A stretch of DNA of 64,000 nt, taken from Micromonospora sediminimaris (GTDB lineage: Bacteria > Actinomycetota > Actinomycetes > Mycobacteriales > Micromonosporaceae). The stretch spans positions 184,079 through 248,078 of the forward strand of contig FOLJ01000011.1 of NCBI GenBank assembly GCA_900112325.1, read 5' to 3'. Numbering within the stretch: position 1 is the first letter of the stretch; each line of letters starts with the position of its first letter. The notes under the pieces are model-generated. The model was not told where the DNA came from. It was given only the letters and a program-made list of their open reading frames with translations, and ran no database searches. Shown here piece after piece: positions 55,112-63,012 of the stretch. Made by a program: the position numbers and the translations under genes.

Positions 55112-55912
55112 ATGGTCACCACCATCGTGACACCCACGGCTGTTTTGTTTCCTCCGACGCTGAGCCCGGCCACGGGGGCCAGCGAACAAATGTTGCGTCT
55201 ACGTGCAGCCCTGAACGTCGACGATCCCGAGCGTGCCCGGCTGCGAACCCGGATCATCGAGGCGAACCTGCCGATGGCCGGTCGACTGGCCCGCCGCTAC
55301 GCCGGCCGCGGAGAGTCCTACGAGGACCTAGCTCAGGTTGGTGCGCTCGGCCTGATCAAAGCCGTCGATGGGTACGACGCCAACCGGGGCGTGCCGTTCG
55401 CCAGCTACGCCATCCCGACCATCCTCGGCAGCATCCGACGGCACTTCCGCGATTCGGCCTGGACGATCCGGGTGCCGCGAGCGGCGCAGGAACTGGGCGC
55501 CCGGGTGCCCGAGGCCCGGGGCAAGCTCGGGCAGCAGCACCGTCGCGAACCGACTGACGGAGAACTCGCCGACCACCTGGAGGTGACCGTCGCCCAGCTC
55601 ATGGCCGCCGTCGCCGCCTCCGATGTCTACCGGCCGCGGTCGTTGAACGAGCCACGGCCCGGGGGCAACGGCATCGAGCGGCACGCGCACATCGGCACCG
55701 CCGATCCGGGATACGCGGCGGTGGACGACCACCTCACCCTCCGACTGCTCCTCGCGGCGCTTCCGCCACGTGAGCGTCGGATCCTGACCATGCGGTTCTA
55801 CGGCGACCTGACCCAGGCGCAGATCGCCACCCGGGTCGGGCTGTCCCAGATGCACGTCTCCCGGCTGCTGAAACGCTCGCTGACCCAACTGAGAGCCGGG
55901 ATGCTCCGCTGA
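55112..55912 (+). CDS. SigB/SigF-type general-stress sigma factor
   Basis: 266-aa group 3 sigma factor. Region 2: RIIEANLPMAGRLARRYAGRG, ESYEDLAQVGALGLIKAVDG, YDANRGVPFASYAIPTILGSIRRHFRD. Region 3: PRAAQELGARVPEARGKLGQ. Region 4: LPPRERRILTMRFYGDLTQA, IATRVGLSQMHVSRLLKRSL. No anti-sigma or anti-anti-sigma gene adjoins, unlike classical sigB loci, so control may be from elsewhere or through the ANTAR proteins upstream. The preceding gap is 140 bp. Confidence 0.93.
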   Translation: MVTTIVTPTAVLFPPTLSPATGASEQMLRLRAALNVDDPERARLRTRIIEANLPMAGRLARRYAGRGESYEDLAQVGALGLIKAVDGYDANRGVPFASYAIPTILGSIRRHFRDSAWTIRVPRAAQELGARVPEARGKLGQQHRREPTDGELADHLEVTVAQLMAAVAASDVYRPRSLNEPRPGGNGIERHAHIGTADPGYAAVDDHLTLRLLLAALPPRERRILTMRFYGDLTQAQIATRVGLSQMHVSRLLKRSLTQLRAGMLR

Positions 55913-55992
55913 CCTGTAGTCGACCGGGACCAGCCCGTTTCGCAGTGGCCGGTAGCACGACTCTTCCGGACGGCCTTACCAGGGAGCATCCG

Positions 55993-56161
55993 ATGAACAT
56001 CGCCAGGCAGAAGACGTATTCTTCGCCAACGCGGCCAGCAGGTCAGGGCCGACCGGGTCGAGCGCGAGCTACCGGAGCGGGTGGACCCCGAAGAGCACGC
56101 TGGGCTGCTCGCCATCCTGCAGCTGGATCCGGCCGATCTCGCGGACGAGCCGTCCCCGTGA
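55993..56161 (+). pseudogene. Frameshifted copy of the 57-aa small protein
   Basis: Degenerate paralog of the intact gene at 59303-59476. It starts MNIARQK in one frame, then continues after one extra base (near 56013) as RILRQRGQQVRADRVERELP, ERVDPEEHAGLLAILQLDPA and DLADEPSP, matching the intact protein at most positions. It keeps the same leader, AGGGAGCATCCGATG against AGGGAGCATTCGATG. Length 169 nt, not divisible by three, shows the disruption directly. Confidence 0.75.
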
Positions 56162-56220
56162 GGCGCGCTCCGCTCGGACCCTTCGCCAGGCCCACACCTC
56201 CTACCGCAGCGCCCCCGTGC
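56158..56220 (+). pseudogene. Possible remnant of a glycosyltransferase 5' end
   Basis: Directly at the end of the frameshifted copy, GTGAGG opens a frame reading VRRAPLGPFARPTPP. This parallels VRVALLGPVTWRTPP, the start of the intact GT4 gene at 59473, and the GTGA overlap is the same. The match fades after about 15 codons and there is no glycosyltransferase body downstream. Short match, so only moderately supported. Confidence 0.4.
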
Positions 56221-56261
56221 TCCGGCGCTATTGAACCAATCCGCTGCGACGGGTTGGTCGA

Positions 56262-56465
56262 ATGACGAAAATTAGAGGTGAAGAGGCGTCGGAGCCGGCC
56301 GCCTCGGGCTCGGCCACGGAGGAAGCGTGCGGCCTGGTGCGGCGTGCCCGCCGGAGCCCGGTCCTGCGGCGGATGCCTCAACAGCTCATGGCCCGTCTGA
56401 CCGGATGGTCGAGCCGCCGGTGGGACAGGCAGACGGAGAAGGACCAGCGGGAGCAGCCATCATGA
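56262..56465 (+). CDS. Small basic protein upstream of desaturase, uncertain
   Basis: 67-residue frame whose stop overlaps the desaturase start as ATGA. After the first eight codons third positions are mostly G or C, as in real genes here. Sequence is Arg/Ser/Glu-rich (GLVRRARRSPVLRRMPQQLM), no family recognised and no clear ribosome site at the ATG 56262; it may start later. It could be a coupled leader gene or chance. Confidence 0.4.
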   Translation: MTKIRGEEASEPAASGSATEEACGLVRRARRSPVLRRMPQQLMARLTGWSSRRWDRQTEKDQREQPS

Positions 56466-57499
56466 GCGATACCAGCCTCGGCACCGACGGTCAGCGGGGC
56501 AGCGACTACGCGAATTTGTCCCGGCTGGTCCGAGCGGCGGGTCTGCTCGGGCGACGGCGGGGCTACTACGCAGTGCGGATCGGCCTCGTCGTCGGTTCCT
56601 TCGCCGGATTGTGCGCCTTGTTCGTCCGATTGGGTGAATCGTGGTGGCAGCTCGGCATCGCGGTGGCTCTGGCGGTGGTCTTCGCGCAGGCCGGGTTCAT
56701 CGGCCACGATGCGGGGCACCGGCAGATCGCCAGCTCGCGGCGCGGGAACGACCTGATCGGCATCGTGCACGGCAACCTCCTGACCGGGCTCAGCTACGGC
56801 TGGTGGGTGGACAAGCACAATCGGCACCACGCACACCCCAACACCGAGGGCAAGGACCCCGACATCACCGTGGCGCCCCTGGCCTTCACCGCCGACCAGG
56901 CCCACCATCAACGTGGACTCCGTGCGCTGCTCGTGCGCTACCAGGCATATCTGTTCTTCCCGTTGCTTCTGTTGGAAGGCCTGCACCTGCACCTCAACAG
57001 CGTGAAGGCGGTCCTCGGTCCGCGCCGCATCGCCCGCCGACCCGTCGAAGCCGGACTGCTGGCCCTGCACCTGGGCGGCTACCTGACTGCCGTGTTCCTG
57101 GTCCTGAACCCGGTACAGGCGGTCGCGTTCATCCTCGTCAACCAGGGCGTGCTCGGCCTCTATCTCGGCTGCTCCTTTGCCCCGAACCACAAGGGCATGC
57201 CCATCCTCGACGCCGACGACAACCTCGACTACCTCCGGCGGCAGGTTCTCACCTCCCGCAACGTCCGCGGCGGGCGGTTCCTCGACATCATGCTCGGCGG
57301 CCTGAACTACCAGATCGAACACCATCTGTTTCCGAGCATGCCGTGCCCCAACCTGCGCCGCGCCCAACCCTTGATCAGGCGGTTCTGCGCCGAGCACGAC
57401 ATCGACTACAGCGAAACCACCCTTGGCCGCTCCTGGGCCGAGGTACTGCGCCACCTGAACGAGATCGGATCTCCCGCACCTCCGGTCGCCACGCGTTGA
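56462..57499 (+). CDS. Fatty acid desaturase (membrane di-iron)
   Basis: 345-aa acyl-lipid or acyl-CoA desaturase. The three histidine boxes are intact: GHDAGH (about 82-87), HNRHHAH (about 118-124) and YQIEHHLFPSMP (about 283-294). About four membrane helices in two pairs. No cytochrome b5 domain. The family includes front-end/delta-type and linoleoyl-CoA desaturases; regiospecificity cannot be told. Plausible role: membrane fluidity in cold or stress, fitting the neighbouring sigma factor and ice-binding protein (inference). GGGAGCAGCC lies before the ATG. Confidence 0.9.
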   Translation: MSDTSLGTDGQRGSDYANLSRLVRAAGLLGRRRGYYAVRIGLVVGSFAGLCALFVRLGESWWQLGIAVALAVVFAQAGFIGHDAGHRQIASSRRGNDLIGIVHGNLLTGLSYGWWVDKHNRHHAHPNTEGKDPDITVAPLAFTADQAHHQRGLRALLVRYQAYLFFPLLLLEGLHLHLNSVKAVLGPRRIARRPVEAGLLALHLGGYLTAVFLVLNPVQAVAFILVNQGVLGLYLGCSFAPNHKGMPILDADDNLDYLRRQVLTSRNVRGGRFLDIMLGGLNYQIEHHLFPSMPCPNLRRAQPLIRRFCAEHDIDYSETTLGRSWAEVLRHLNEIGSPAPPVATR

Positions 57500-57679
57500 G
57501 CTGCCGTGCGACCCGGGCGGGAGCTGAGGCGCCCTCCTGAGCCTGTTTGTCCGGATCGGTAGATCCGACATCTCGGGCGTACCGATCAGCCACTCGGAGA
57601 GTATGCTGAGGATGTCGTCCTGGACCCCGGCGGCTCCGGTTCGCGTACTTCGCGCACCACCGTCGAGATGGGGTTCACA

Positions 57680-58081
57680 ATGTCTAGGTTCACCGGCTCC
57701 GCCCGCTCCACCAACGTGCAGCCGGGCCCGCAGATCAACGACCGGCCCCGTCCTGTGCCGCGTGTCCGCGCCGGGGGTTCGCTTGTCGCGTTCGCAGCGT
57801 CCGCCGTGGTGCTGCTCCTGCTATTGATCTTCATCCTACAGAACGGTCAACGCACGGAGGTGCACTTCTTCGGCGCGCAGGGGCAACTGCAGATGGGAGT
57901 CGCGTTGCTGCTCGCTGCGGTGTTCGGTGTGCTGCTGGTGACCGTGCAAGCCACCGTGCGGCGCATCATCCAACTGCGGCTGTTGACCAGCAGGCACCGC
58001 ACCACCTCCTACACCACCAACACCCGTCCGGACCCCGCCGACACCGACCCGGGCACCGACGTACCGGAGGGGCGGAACTGA
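57680..58081 (+). CDS. LapA-domain membrane protein (second copy)
   Basis: 133-aa paralog of the protein at 52560-52997. Helix 1 is VAFAASAVVLLLLLIFILQN, then GQRTEVHFFGAQGQLQ, helix 2 MGVALLLAAVFGVLLVTVQA and a Thr/Asp/Pro tail. The ATG at 57680 gives MSRFTGSARS; an in-frame ATG 12 bp upstream is possible. The stop overlaps the next start by one base (TGATG), so it forms an operon with DUF5994. Confidence 0.83.
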   Translation: MSRFTGSARSTNVQPGPQINDRPRPVPRVRAGGSLVAFAASAVVLLLLLIFILQNGQRTEVHFFGAQGQLQMGVALLLAAVFGVLLVTVQATVRRIIQLRLLTSRHRTTSYTTNTRPDPADTDPGTDVPEGRN

Positions 58082-58638
58082 TGGTCCGCTCTGCCGAGGA
58101 CCGCATGACGTGGGTCTGCACCGGTGAGCCGCCTACGGCACGCCTGCGGATGACCGACTCGCCGTCCAGCCGCGCGATGCTCGACGGCGGTTGGTGGCCC
58201 ACCTCACGCGACCCGGTCGTCGAATTGTGCAGCCTGGTCACGGCGCTGACCGCACGGCGTGGTGGCGTGATCGAACGCATCATGCTGCAGCCGGCGGCCT
58301 GGGAAAGGCATCCGTGCCGCATCGGCGTCGGCGGCGCCGTGGTGCGAGTGGGCTGGTTCGCCACCCTCGGTGCCGAGTTGGTGATCATCACAGGCCGGCG
58401 GGATCTGCGGATCGACCTGGCCGTGATAGCACCCGAGACCACGTACGCCGCGGCGACGGCGGCCATGCTCGCGGCTTCCCGCCCCGCCAACACCACCCGC
58501 CCCGCCGACATTCTGTCCGTACCGCCCAGCCCTCGCTCACGACCGTTGGTCCCAGACGCCGACGATGTCGCCGTCTGGGAGACCGAAGGCGGCCATTTTC
58601 AACCCGATCGACACCCCACAGCGCCGGCCCGGGCCTGA
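58081..58638 (+). CDS. DUF5994 family protein
   Basis: 185-aa cytoplasmic protein. Recognised by ARLRMTDSPSSRAMLDGGWW, SRDPVVELCSLVTAL, then IERIMLQPAAWERHPCRIGVGG and VVRVGWFATLGAELVIITGR. The family is actinobacterial, of unknown function and often multi-copy near stress genes. The start overlaps the LapA-like stop (TGATG). Confidence 0.8.
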   Translation: MVRSAEDRMTWVCTGEPPTARLRMTDSPSSRAMLDGGWWPTSRDPVVELCSLVTALTARRGGVIERIMLQPAAWERHPCRIGVGGAVVRVGWFATLGAELVIITGRRDLRIDLAVIAPETTYAAATAAMLAASRPANTTRPADILSVPPSPRSRPLVPDADDVAVWETEGGHFQPDRHPTAPARA

Positions 58639-58767
58639 ACGCTCCAATCGGCCGGGTCGGCAGGCGCGGGGTCCGGGATCTCGGTTCGAGATCCCGGACC
58701 CCGAAGCCATCACCGACCAGACCGACAGCCGGCCGCCGACTGAAGGTCCGAGGAGCGGAGCAATCGC

Positions 58768-59267
58768 ATGGAGTTCGACGTCACCATCGAGATTCCCAAG
58801 GGAACGCGTAACAAATTCGAGATGGATCGCCGAACCGGCCGGATCCGACTGGACCGCACCCTGTTCACCGCTACCCAGTACCCGGCCGACTACGGCTTCA
58901 TCGAACACACCCTCGGCGAAGACACCGACCCCTTGACGCGCTGGTACTGGTACAGGAACCGACCTTTCCCGGCTGCCTCATCCGATGCCGGGCCATCGGC
59001 ATGTTCCGCATGCGGGACGAGAAGGGGCCCGACCCGAAGGTGCTATGCGTGCCCACGGCTGACCCCCGCCTCGCGCACCTCGGCGACATCGCGGATCTGG
59101 AGCACTTCTACAAGCTGGAGATCCAACACTTCTTCGACGTGTACAAGGACCTCGAACCCGGCAAGAGCGTCGACACCGAACGCGGGATCTGGGCCGGCCG
59201 GACCGAAGCCGAGGCGGAGATCAAAGACTCACAGGAACGCGCCCGCCAGTCCACCCCCGCCAGATGA
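58768..59267 (+). pseudogene. ppa: Inorganic pyrophosphatase gene with one-base frameshift
   Basis: Family I soluble pyrophosphatase in two frames. Residues 1-56 read normally (MEFDVTIEIPKGTRNKFEMD, PADYGFIEHTLGEDTDPL). At 58935 a base is missing (CCCTTGACG where CCCTTGGACG would continue the frame as PLDALVLVQEPTFPG). After it the rest is intact to 59267, with RAIGMFRMRDEKGPDPKVLC, FFDVYKDLEPGKSVD and a normal C-terminus. The deletion falls in the DxxPLD active-site loop. Either a recent pseudogene with another ppa elsewhere, or a sequencing error. Confidence 0.85.
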
Positions 59268-59302
59268 CCATTACCACGCCAGGCCGAGCCAGGGAGCATT
59301 CG

Positions 59303-59476
59303 ATGAGCATCGCCAGGGACCGGATCGTCAATGTCCTTCGGGCCCGCGGCCAGCAGGTCAGGGCTGACTGGGTCGAGCGGGAACTGCCGGTGCGGGTGGA
59401 CCTTCATGAGCACGTGGGGCTGCTCGCCACTCTGCGTCTTGATCCGGCCGAGCTTGCCGACGCATCGTCCCCGTGA
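59303..59476 (+). CDS. 57-aa small protein coupled to glycosyltransferase
   Basis: 57-residue protein MSIARDRIVNVLRARGQQVR, ADWVERELPVRVDLHEHVGL, LATLRLDPAELADASSP, probably two helices. Clear ribosome site AGGGAG before the ATG. Its stop overlaps the start of the GT4 gene (GTGA). A frameshifted copy is at 55993-56161, showing that sequence, leader and downstream overlap are a conserved module. No known family; the Leu/Asp pattern suggests a small helical adaptor or DNA/RNA-binding protein. Confidence 0.72.
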   Translation: MSIARDRIVNVLRARGQQVRADWVERELPVRVDLHEHVGLLATLRLDPAELADASSP

Positions 59477-60486
59477 GGGTTGCCCTGCTCGGTCCGGTCA
59501 CCTGGCGGACGCCCCCGCACCACTACGGCCCCTGGGAGCAGGTGACCGGCCTGCTCGCCGAAGGACTTGTCACCCGGGGCGTGGACGTGACCCTGTTCGC
59601 GACGCTGGACTCCGTCACCTCCGCCACCCTTGACGGTGTGTGCCCCCGTGGGTACGCCGACGACGCGGCCATGGACGGCCGCGTGTGGGAGGCGATGCAC
59701 GTCTCCCACGCGATGGCCCGCTCCGAGCAGTTCGACCTGGTGCACAGCCACCTCGACTGGCTGCCGCTGGCCTTCGCCGAACACTGCCGCGCGCCGCTGC
59801 TCACCACCGTGCACGGCTTCTCCGGTACGGGGATCCTCCCGGCGTACGCCCGGGCCCGCTCGTCCTACGTGTCGATCTCCGACGCCGACCGGAGCGCCGA
59901 ACTCGACTACGTCGCGACGGTGCACCACGGCGTCGACCTCACCGGACTGCCGTTCACCCGCGACGCCGGCCCCGGACTGGTCGCCTTCGGCCGGATCCAC
60001 CCCGACAAGGGCATCCACACGGCCATCGAGATCGCCCGTTGCGCCGGCCGCCCGCTGACCATCTGCGGCATCGTGCAGGACGAGCGTTACTTCGCCGAAC
60101 AGGTGGCCCCGCACATCGACGGCGACCAGGTCGTCTTCCTCGGCTCGGTCGGCCCGAGACGGCGTGCGGAGGTGCTGGGCGCGAGCACCGCCCTGCTGCA
60201 CCCGATCGCCTTCGACGAGCCGTTCGGACTGTCGGTCGTGGAGTCGATGGTCTGCGGCACGCCGGTCGTCGCGTACGCGCGAGGGTCGATGCCGGAGATC
60301 GTCGACGAGGGGGTGACGGGGTTCCTCGTGCACACCATCGAGCAGGCCGTCGACGCGGTCACCCGGGCCGGCGGGCTGGACCGGGCCGGCTGCCGGGCCC
60401 GGGCCCGGCAGCGCTTCGGCGTGGACCGGATGGTCACCGACTACCTGTCCGTCTACGACCACCTCACGCATCGACCGCACCGCTGA
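59473..60486 (+). CDS. GT4-type glycosyltransferase
   Basis: 337-aa retaining glycosyltransferase of the GT-B fold. The N-terminal domain opens RVALLGPVTWRTPPHHYGPW and has FDLVHSHLDWLPLAF; the C-terminal domain has GLVAFGRIHPDKGIHTAIEI and the nucleotide-sugar motif FDEPFGLSVVESMVCGTPVV (E-x7-E). Acceptor unknown. It overlaps the small protein gene and is followed, after a hairpin, by a second GT4 gene and a glycosidase-like gene. Confidence 0.9.
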   Translation: MRVALLGPVTWRTPPHHYGPWEQVTGLLAEGLVTRGVDVTLFATLDSVTSATLDGVCPRGYADDAAMDGRVWEAMHVSHAMARSEQFDLVHSHLDWLPLAFAEHCRAPLLTTVHGFSGTGILPAYARARSSYVSISDADRSAELDYVATVHHGVDLTGLPFTRDAGPGLVAFGRIHPDKGIHTAIEIARCAGRPLTICGIVQDERYFAEQVAPHIDGDQVVFLGSVGPRRRAEVLGASTALLHPIAFDEPFGLSVVESMVCGTPVVAYARGSMPEIVDEGVTGFLVHTIEQAVDAVTRAGGLDRAGCRARARQRFGVDRMVTDYLSVYDHLTHRPHR

Positions 60487-60511
60487 ACCCGGCCACCGCC
60501 AACGAATCCGT

Positions 60512-60540
60512 TCCGCCGGCCACACACGCTGGCCGGCGGA
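60512..60540 (+). terminator. Perfect hairpin between the two glycosyltransferase genes
   Basis: 11-bp perfect arms TCCGCCGGCCA (60512-60522) and TGGCCGGCGGA (60530-60540) with a 7-base loop, 26 bp after the GT stop and 67 bp before the next start. No T-tract. Either a terminator, or a partial one lowering expression of the distal genes. Confidence 0.65.
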
Positions 60541-60606
60541 CGCCGTCACCGCGTGAGGCCGCCCCTGCAGTCAGGTGGCGGCCGACAAACCGGAAGGCCC
60601 GAACCC

Positions 60607-61743
60607 ATGCCCAGCTATGGATTCCTCAGCACGCACCCACCGACGCGGTGCGGACTGGCAACCTTCAACTCCGCCCTCGCCGCCCACCTGACCGCTGACG
60701 GCACGCGCGGCGGCATCGTCCGGGTCACCGACCGCAGCGACGACCTGCGGGCCGAATCCGGGGTCGTGCACACCTGGTCGACGCGTGCCCAGGTCGGATG
60801 GCGGGACGCCGCCGCCGTCCTGAACACCTTCGACGTGGCCGTCGTGCAACACGAGTACGGCATCTACCCCGGCGTCGACGGCGAGGACGTCCTGCCGCTG
60901 CTGCGCCGACTCACCGTGCCGAGCATCGTGGTGCTGCACACCGTGCTCCGCCGGCCCTCGGCCCGGCAGAGGTCGCTGCTGGAGCAGATCGTCACCGCCG
61001 CCGGAGCGGTCGTCACGATGACCGACACGGCTCGCAACCGACTGGTCGTCGGCTACACCGTACGCCCAGGCAAGGTCACGGTCATCCCGCACGGCGCCGC
61101 CGACCATGTCCGGGTCCCTGCCGACCGCCGTACCCGCCCGCACCTGCTTACCTGGGGACTGCTCGGCCCCGGCAAGGGCGTCGAGTGGGCGTTGCGGGCC
61201 CTCGCGCGATTGCAGGATCTCGACCCGACACCCACCTACACCGTCGCGGGCCGGACCCATCCGAAGGTGGCCGCGCGTCAGGGGGAGGCGTACCGGGCGG
61301 GACTGCACCGGCTCGGCGCGCAGCTGGGCGTCGCCCATGCCGTGGACTACCAGGACGTATACCGCGACCAACCCACGCTCGCCGGTTTGATCCGCTCCGC
61401 TCACGTGGTCGTGCTGCCCTATGACTCCCGGGAACAGGTCACCTCCGGGGTGCTCATCGAGGCGGTGGCCGCCGGGGTACCCGTCGTGGCCACGGCGTTC
61501 CCGCACGCCGTCGAGCTGCTCACCGGCGGTCCCGGTCTGGTCGTACCCCATCAGGATCCGGCGGCGCTGGCCGCCGCCATCCGGCGGATCCTCAACGAAC
61601 CGGGCCTGGCGGCTCGGCTGGCCAGCCGCGCTCGGCCGCTCGCTGCGGACCTGCGTTGGCCGGCGGTGGCGGTCCGGTACGGCACCCTCGCCGAACGGCT
61701 CGTCGCCGCCCACCCGCCCGTGGTCAGCGCGGCATCGGCGTGA
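60607..61743 (+). CDS. GT4-type glycosyltransferase 2
   Basis: 378-aa GT-B glycosyltransferase. N-terminal MPSYGFLSTHPPTRCGLATF and VAVVQHEYGIYPGVDGEDVL; donor-site segment REQVTSGVLIEAVAAGVPVV with ATAFPHAVELLTGGPGLVVP; LLTWGLLGPGKGVEWALRAL. The CGLATFN start is characteristic of a family found beside the glycosidase-like protein encoded next. The ATG at 60607 is used; the frame is open further upstream into the hairpin. Overlaps the next gene by 4 bp (GTGA). Confidence 0.88.
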   Translation: MPSYGFLSTHPPTRCGLATFNSALAAHLTADGTRGGIVRVTDRSDDLRAESGVVHTWSTRAQVGWRDAAAVLNTFDVAVVQHEYGIYPGVDGEDVLPLLRRLTVPSIVVLHTVLRRPSARQRSLLEQIVTAAGAVVTMTDTARNRLVVGYTVRPGKVTVIPHGAADHVRVPADRRTRPHLLTWGLLGPGKGVEWALRALARLQDLDPTPTYTVAGRTHPKVAARQGEAYRAGLHRLGAQLGVAHAVDYQDVYRDQPTLAGLIRSAHVVVLPYDSREQVTSGVLIEAVAAGVPVVATAFPHAVELLTGGPGLVVPHQDPAALAAAIRRILNEPGLAARLASRARPLAADLRWPAVAVRYGTLAERLVAAHPPVVSAASA

Positions 61744-62792
61744 CCACGACCGCCAGCCGCCCCAGCACGCCGGACCGCGGTCCCCGGCGGACCGCGCCCG
61801 CGCCGAGCTTCGCGCACCTGATCCGGCTGAGCGACGACACCGGCCTGTTCGAACACGCCCGGCACGCCATCGTCCGCCGCGAGCACGGCTACTGCACCGA
61901 CGACGTCGCGCGCGGCCTGGTCGTCGCCAGCCGCGAGCCGGAACCGACCGAAGAGGTGCTCCGGCTCGCCGAGCGCTACCTGACCTTCCTGACCCACGCC
62001 CAGGACCACGGCGGCGCCTTCCACAACCGGCTCGGTCATGACCGCCGTTGGACCGACGAGCCCGGGCTCGGCGACTGGTGGGGCCGGGCGCTGTGGGGGC
62101 TGGGTACCGCCGCTGCCCGCAGTCCCGCCTCGTGGATCCGGGAAGAGGCACTTGTCGCCTTCAGCCGCGGTGCCGCCCGGCGCTCCCCGGCGCCACACGC
62201 GATGGCCTTCGCCGGGCTCGGCGCCGTCGAGGTGCTGCGCCGCCACCCGACCCACACCGCTTCGGCCACGCTACTGGCGGATGCGGCCGCTGCGGTCGGC
62301 CGCCCCGGATCCGACCCACGGTGGCCCTGGCCGCAGCAAGGGCTCAGCTACGCCAGCGCGGCTCTCGCGGAGGTCGTCATCGCCGCCAGCCAACTGCGGC
62401 ACGACGGGCCACCCCTCGACGACGGTCTGCGAATGCTGGCCTGGTTGCGCGACATCCAGCTCCGTGACGGGCACCTGTCGGTCGTACCCGCCGGCGGGTG
62501 GCGGCGCGGCGCGGCACGGCTGCCCCACGACCAGCAACCGATCGAGGTCGCCGCCTTCGCCGACGCCTGCGCCACCGCCGCCACGGTCACCGGCGACCCC
62601 GGCTGGGAGGCCGGAGTACGGCAGGCGGTCGGCTGGTTCCTCGGTGACAACGACGTCGGCATGCGGATGTGGGATCCGTCGACCGGCGGCGGCTACGACG
62701 GGCTGACCCCGCACGGACCGAACCTCAACCAGGGCGCCGAATCCACCCTCGCCCTGATCTCCACCCTGCAGCATGCCCGGCGCTGGTCGTGA
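61740..62792 (+). CDS. Glycosidase-like (alpha/alpha-toroid) protein
   Basis: 350-aa cytoplasmic protein. Repeated helical hairpins and motifs such as FEHARHAIVRREHGYCTDDV, ARGLVVASREPEP, GAFHNRLGHDRRWTDEPGLG, DWWGRALWGLG and GGGYDGLTPHGPNLNQGAES fit an (alpha/alpha) barrel of six-hairpin glycosidases. TDDVAR and NQGAEST look like catalytic-site loops. It is consistently linked to GT4 glycosyltransferases of the previous type, so it may trim or phosphorolyse the glycan they make (inference). The GTG start overlaps the GT stop. Confidence 0.72.
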   Translation: MTTTASRPSTPDRGPRRTAPAPSFAHLIRLSDDTGLFEHARHAIVRREHGYCTDDVARGLVVASREPEPTEEVLRLAERYLTFLTHAQDHGGAFHNRLGHDRRWTDEPGLGDWWGRALWGLGTAAARSPASWIREEALVAFSRGAARRSPAPHAMAFAGLGAVEVLRRHPTHTASATLLADAAAAVGRPGSDPRWPWPQQGLSYASAALAEVVIAASQLRHDGPPLDDGLRMLAWLRDIQLRDGHLSVVPAGGWRRGAARLPHDQQPIEVAAFADACATAATVTGDPGWEAGVRQAVGWFLGDNDVGMRMWDPSTGGGYDGLTPHGPNLNQGAESTLALISTLQHARRWS

Positions 62793-62880
62793 CCGGCACC
62801 ACGATCCGCCAACCGGATTACCCGTTCTAGGAGTATATCTCGCGATACTGACACGTCCCGATTAATGCCTTTCGGGCTAT

Positions 62881-62914
62881 TTGCCGTTTTGAAGCGATTT
62901 TGCGTGGATACACT
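62881..62914 (+). promoter_or_regulatory. Candidate promoter of the DUF3494 gene
   Basis: The 220-bp gap before 63013 is unusually A/T-rich for this genome. A -10 box TACACT (62909-62914) has TTTTGA (62887-62892) at 16 bp upstream as a weak -35. This would leave a leader of about 90 nt to the GTG at 63013. Confidence 0.35.
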
Positions 62915-63012
62915 CCGACCGACGCTTTGGGGGCGCTCGTCGCAAGCGTCAGTACAACTTTCGCATTCTGGAATCTGCCCGCTGGCGGGCTCTTGGTTGG
63001 TGGGGGCATCCC

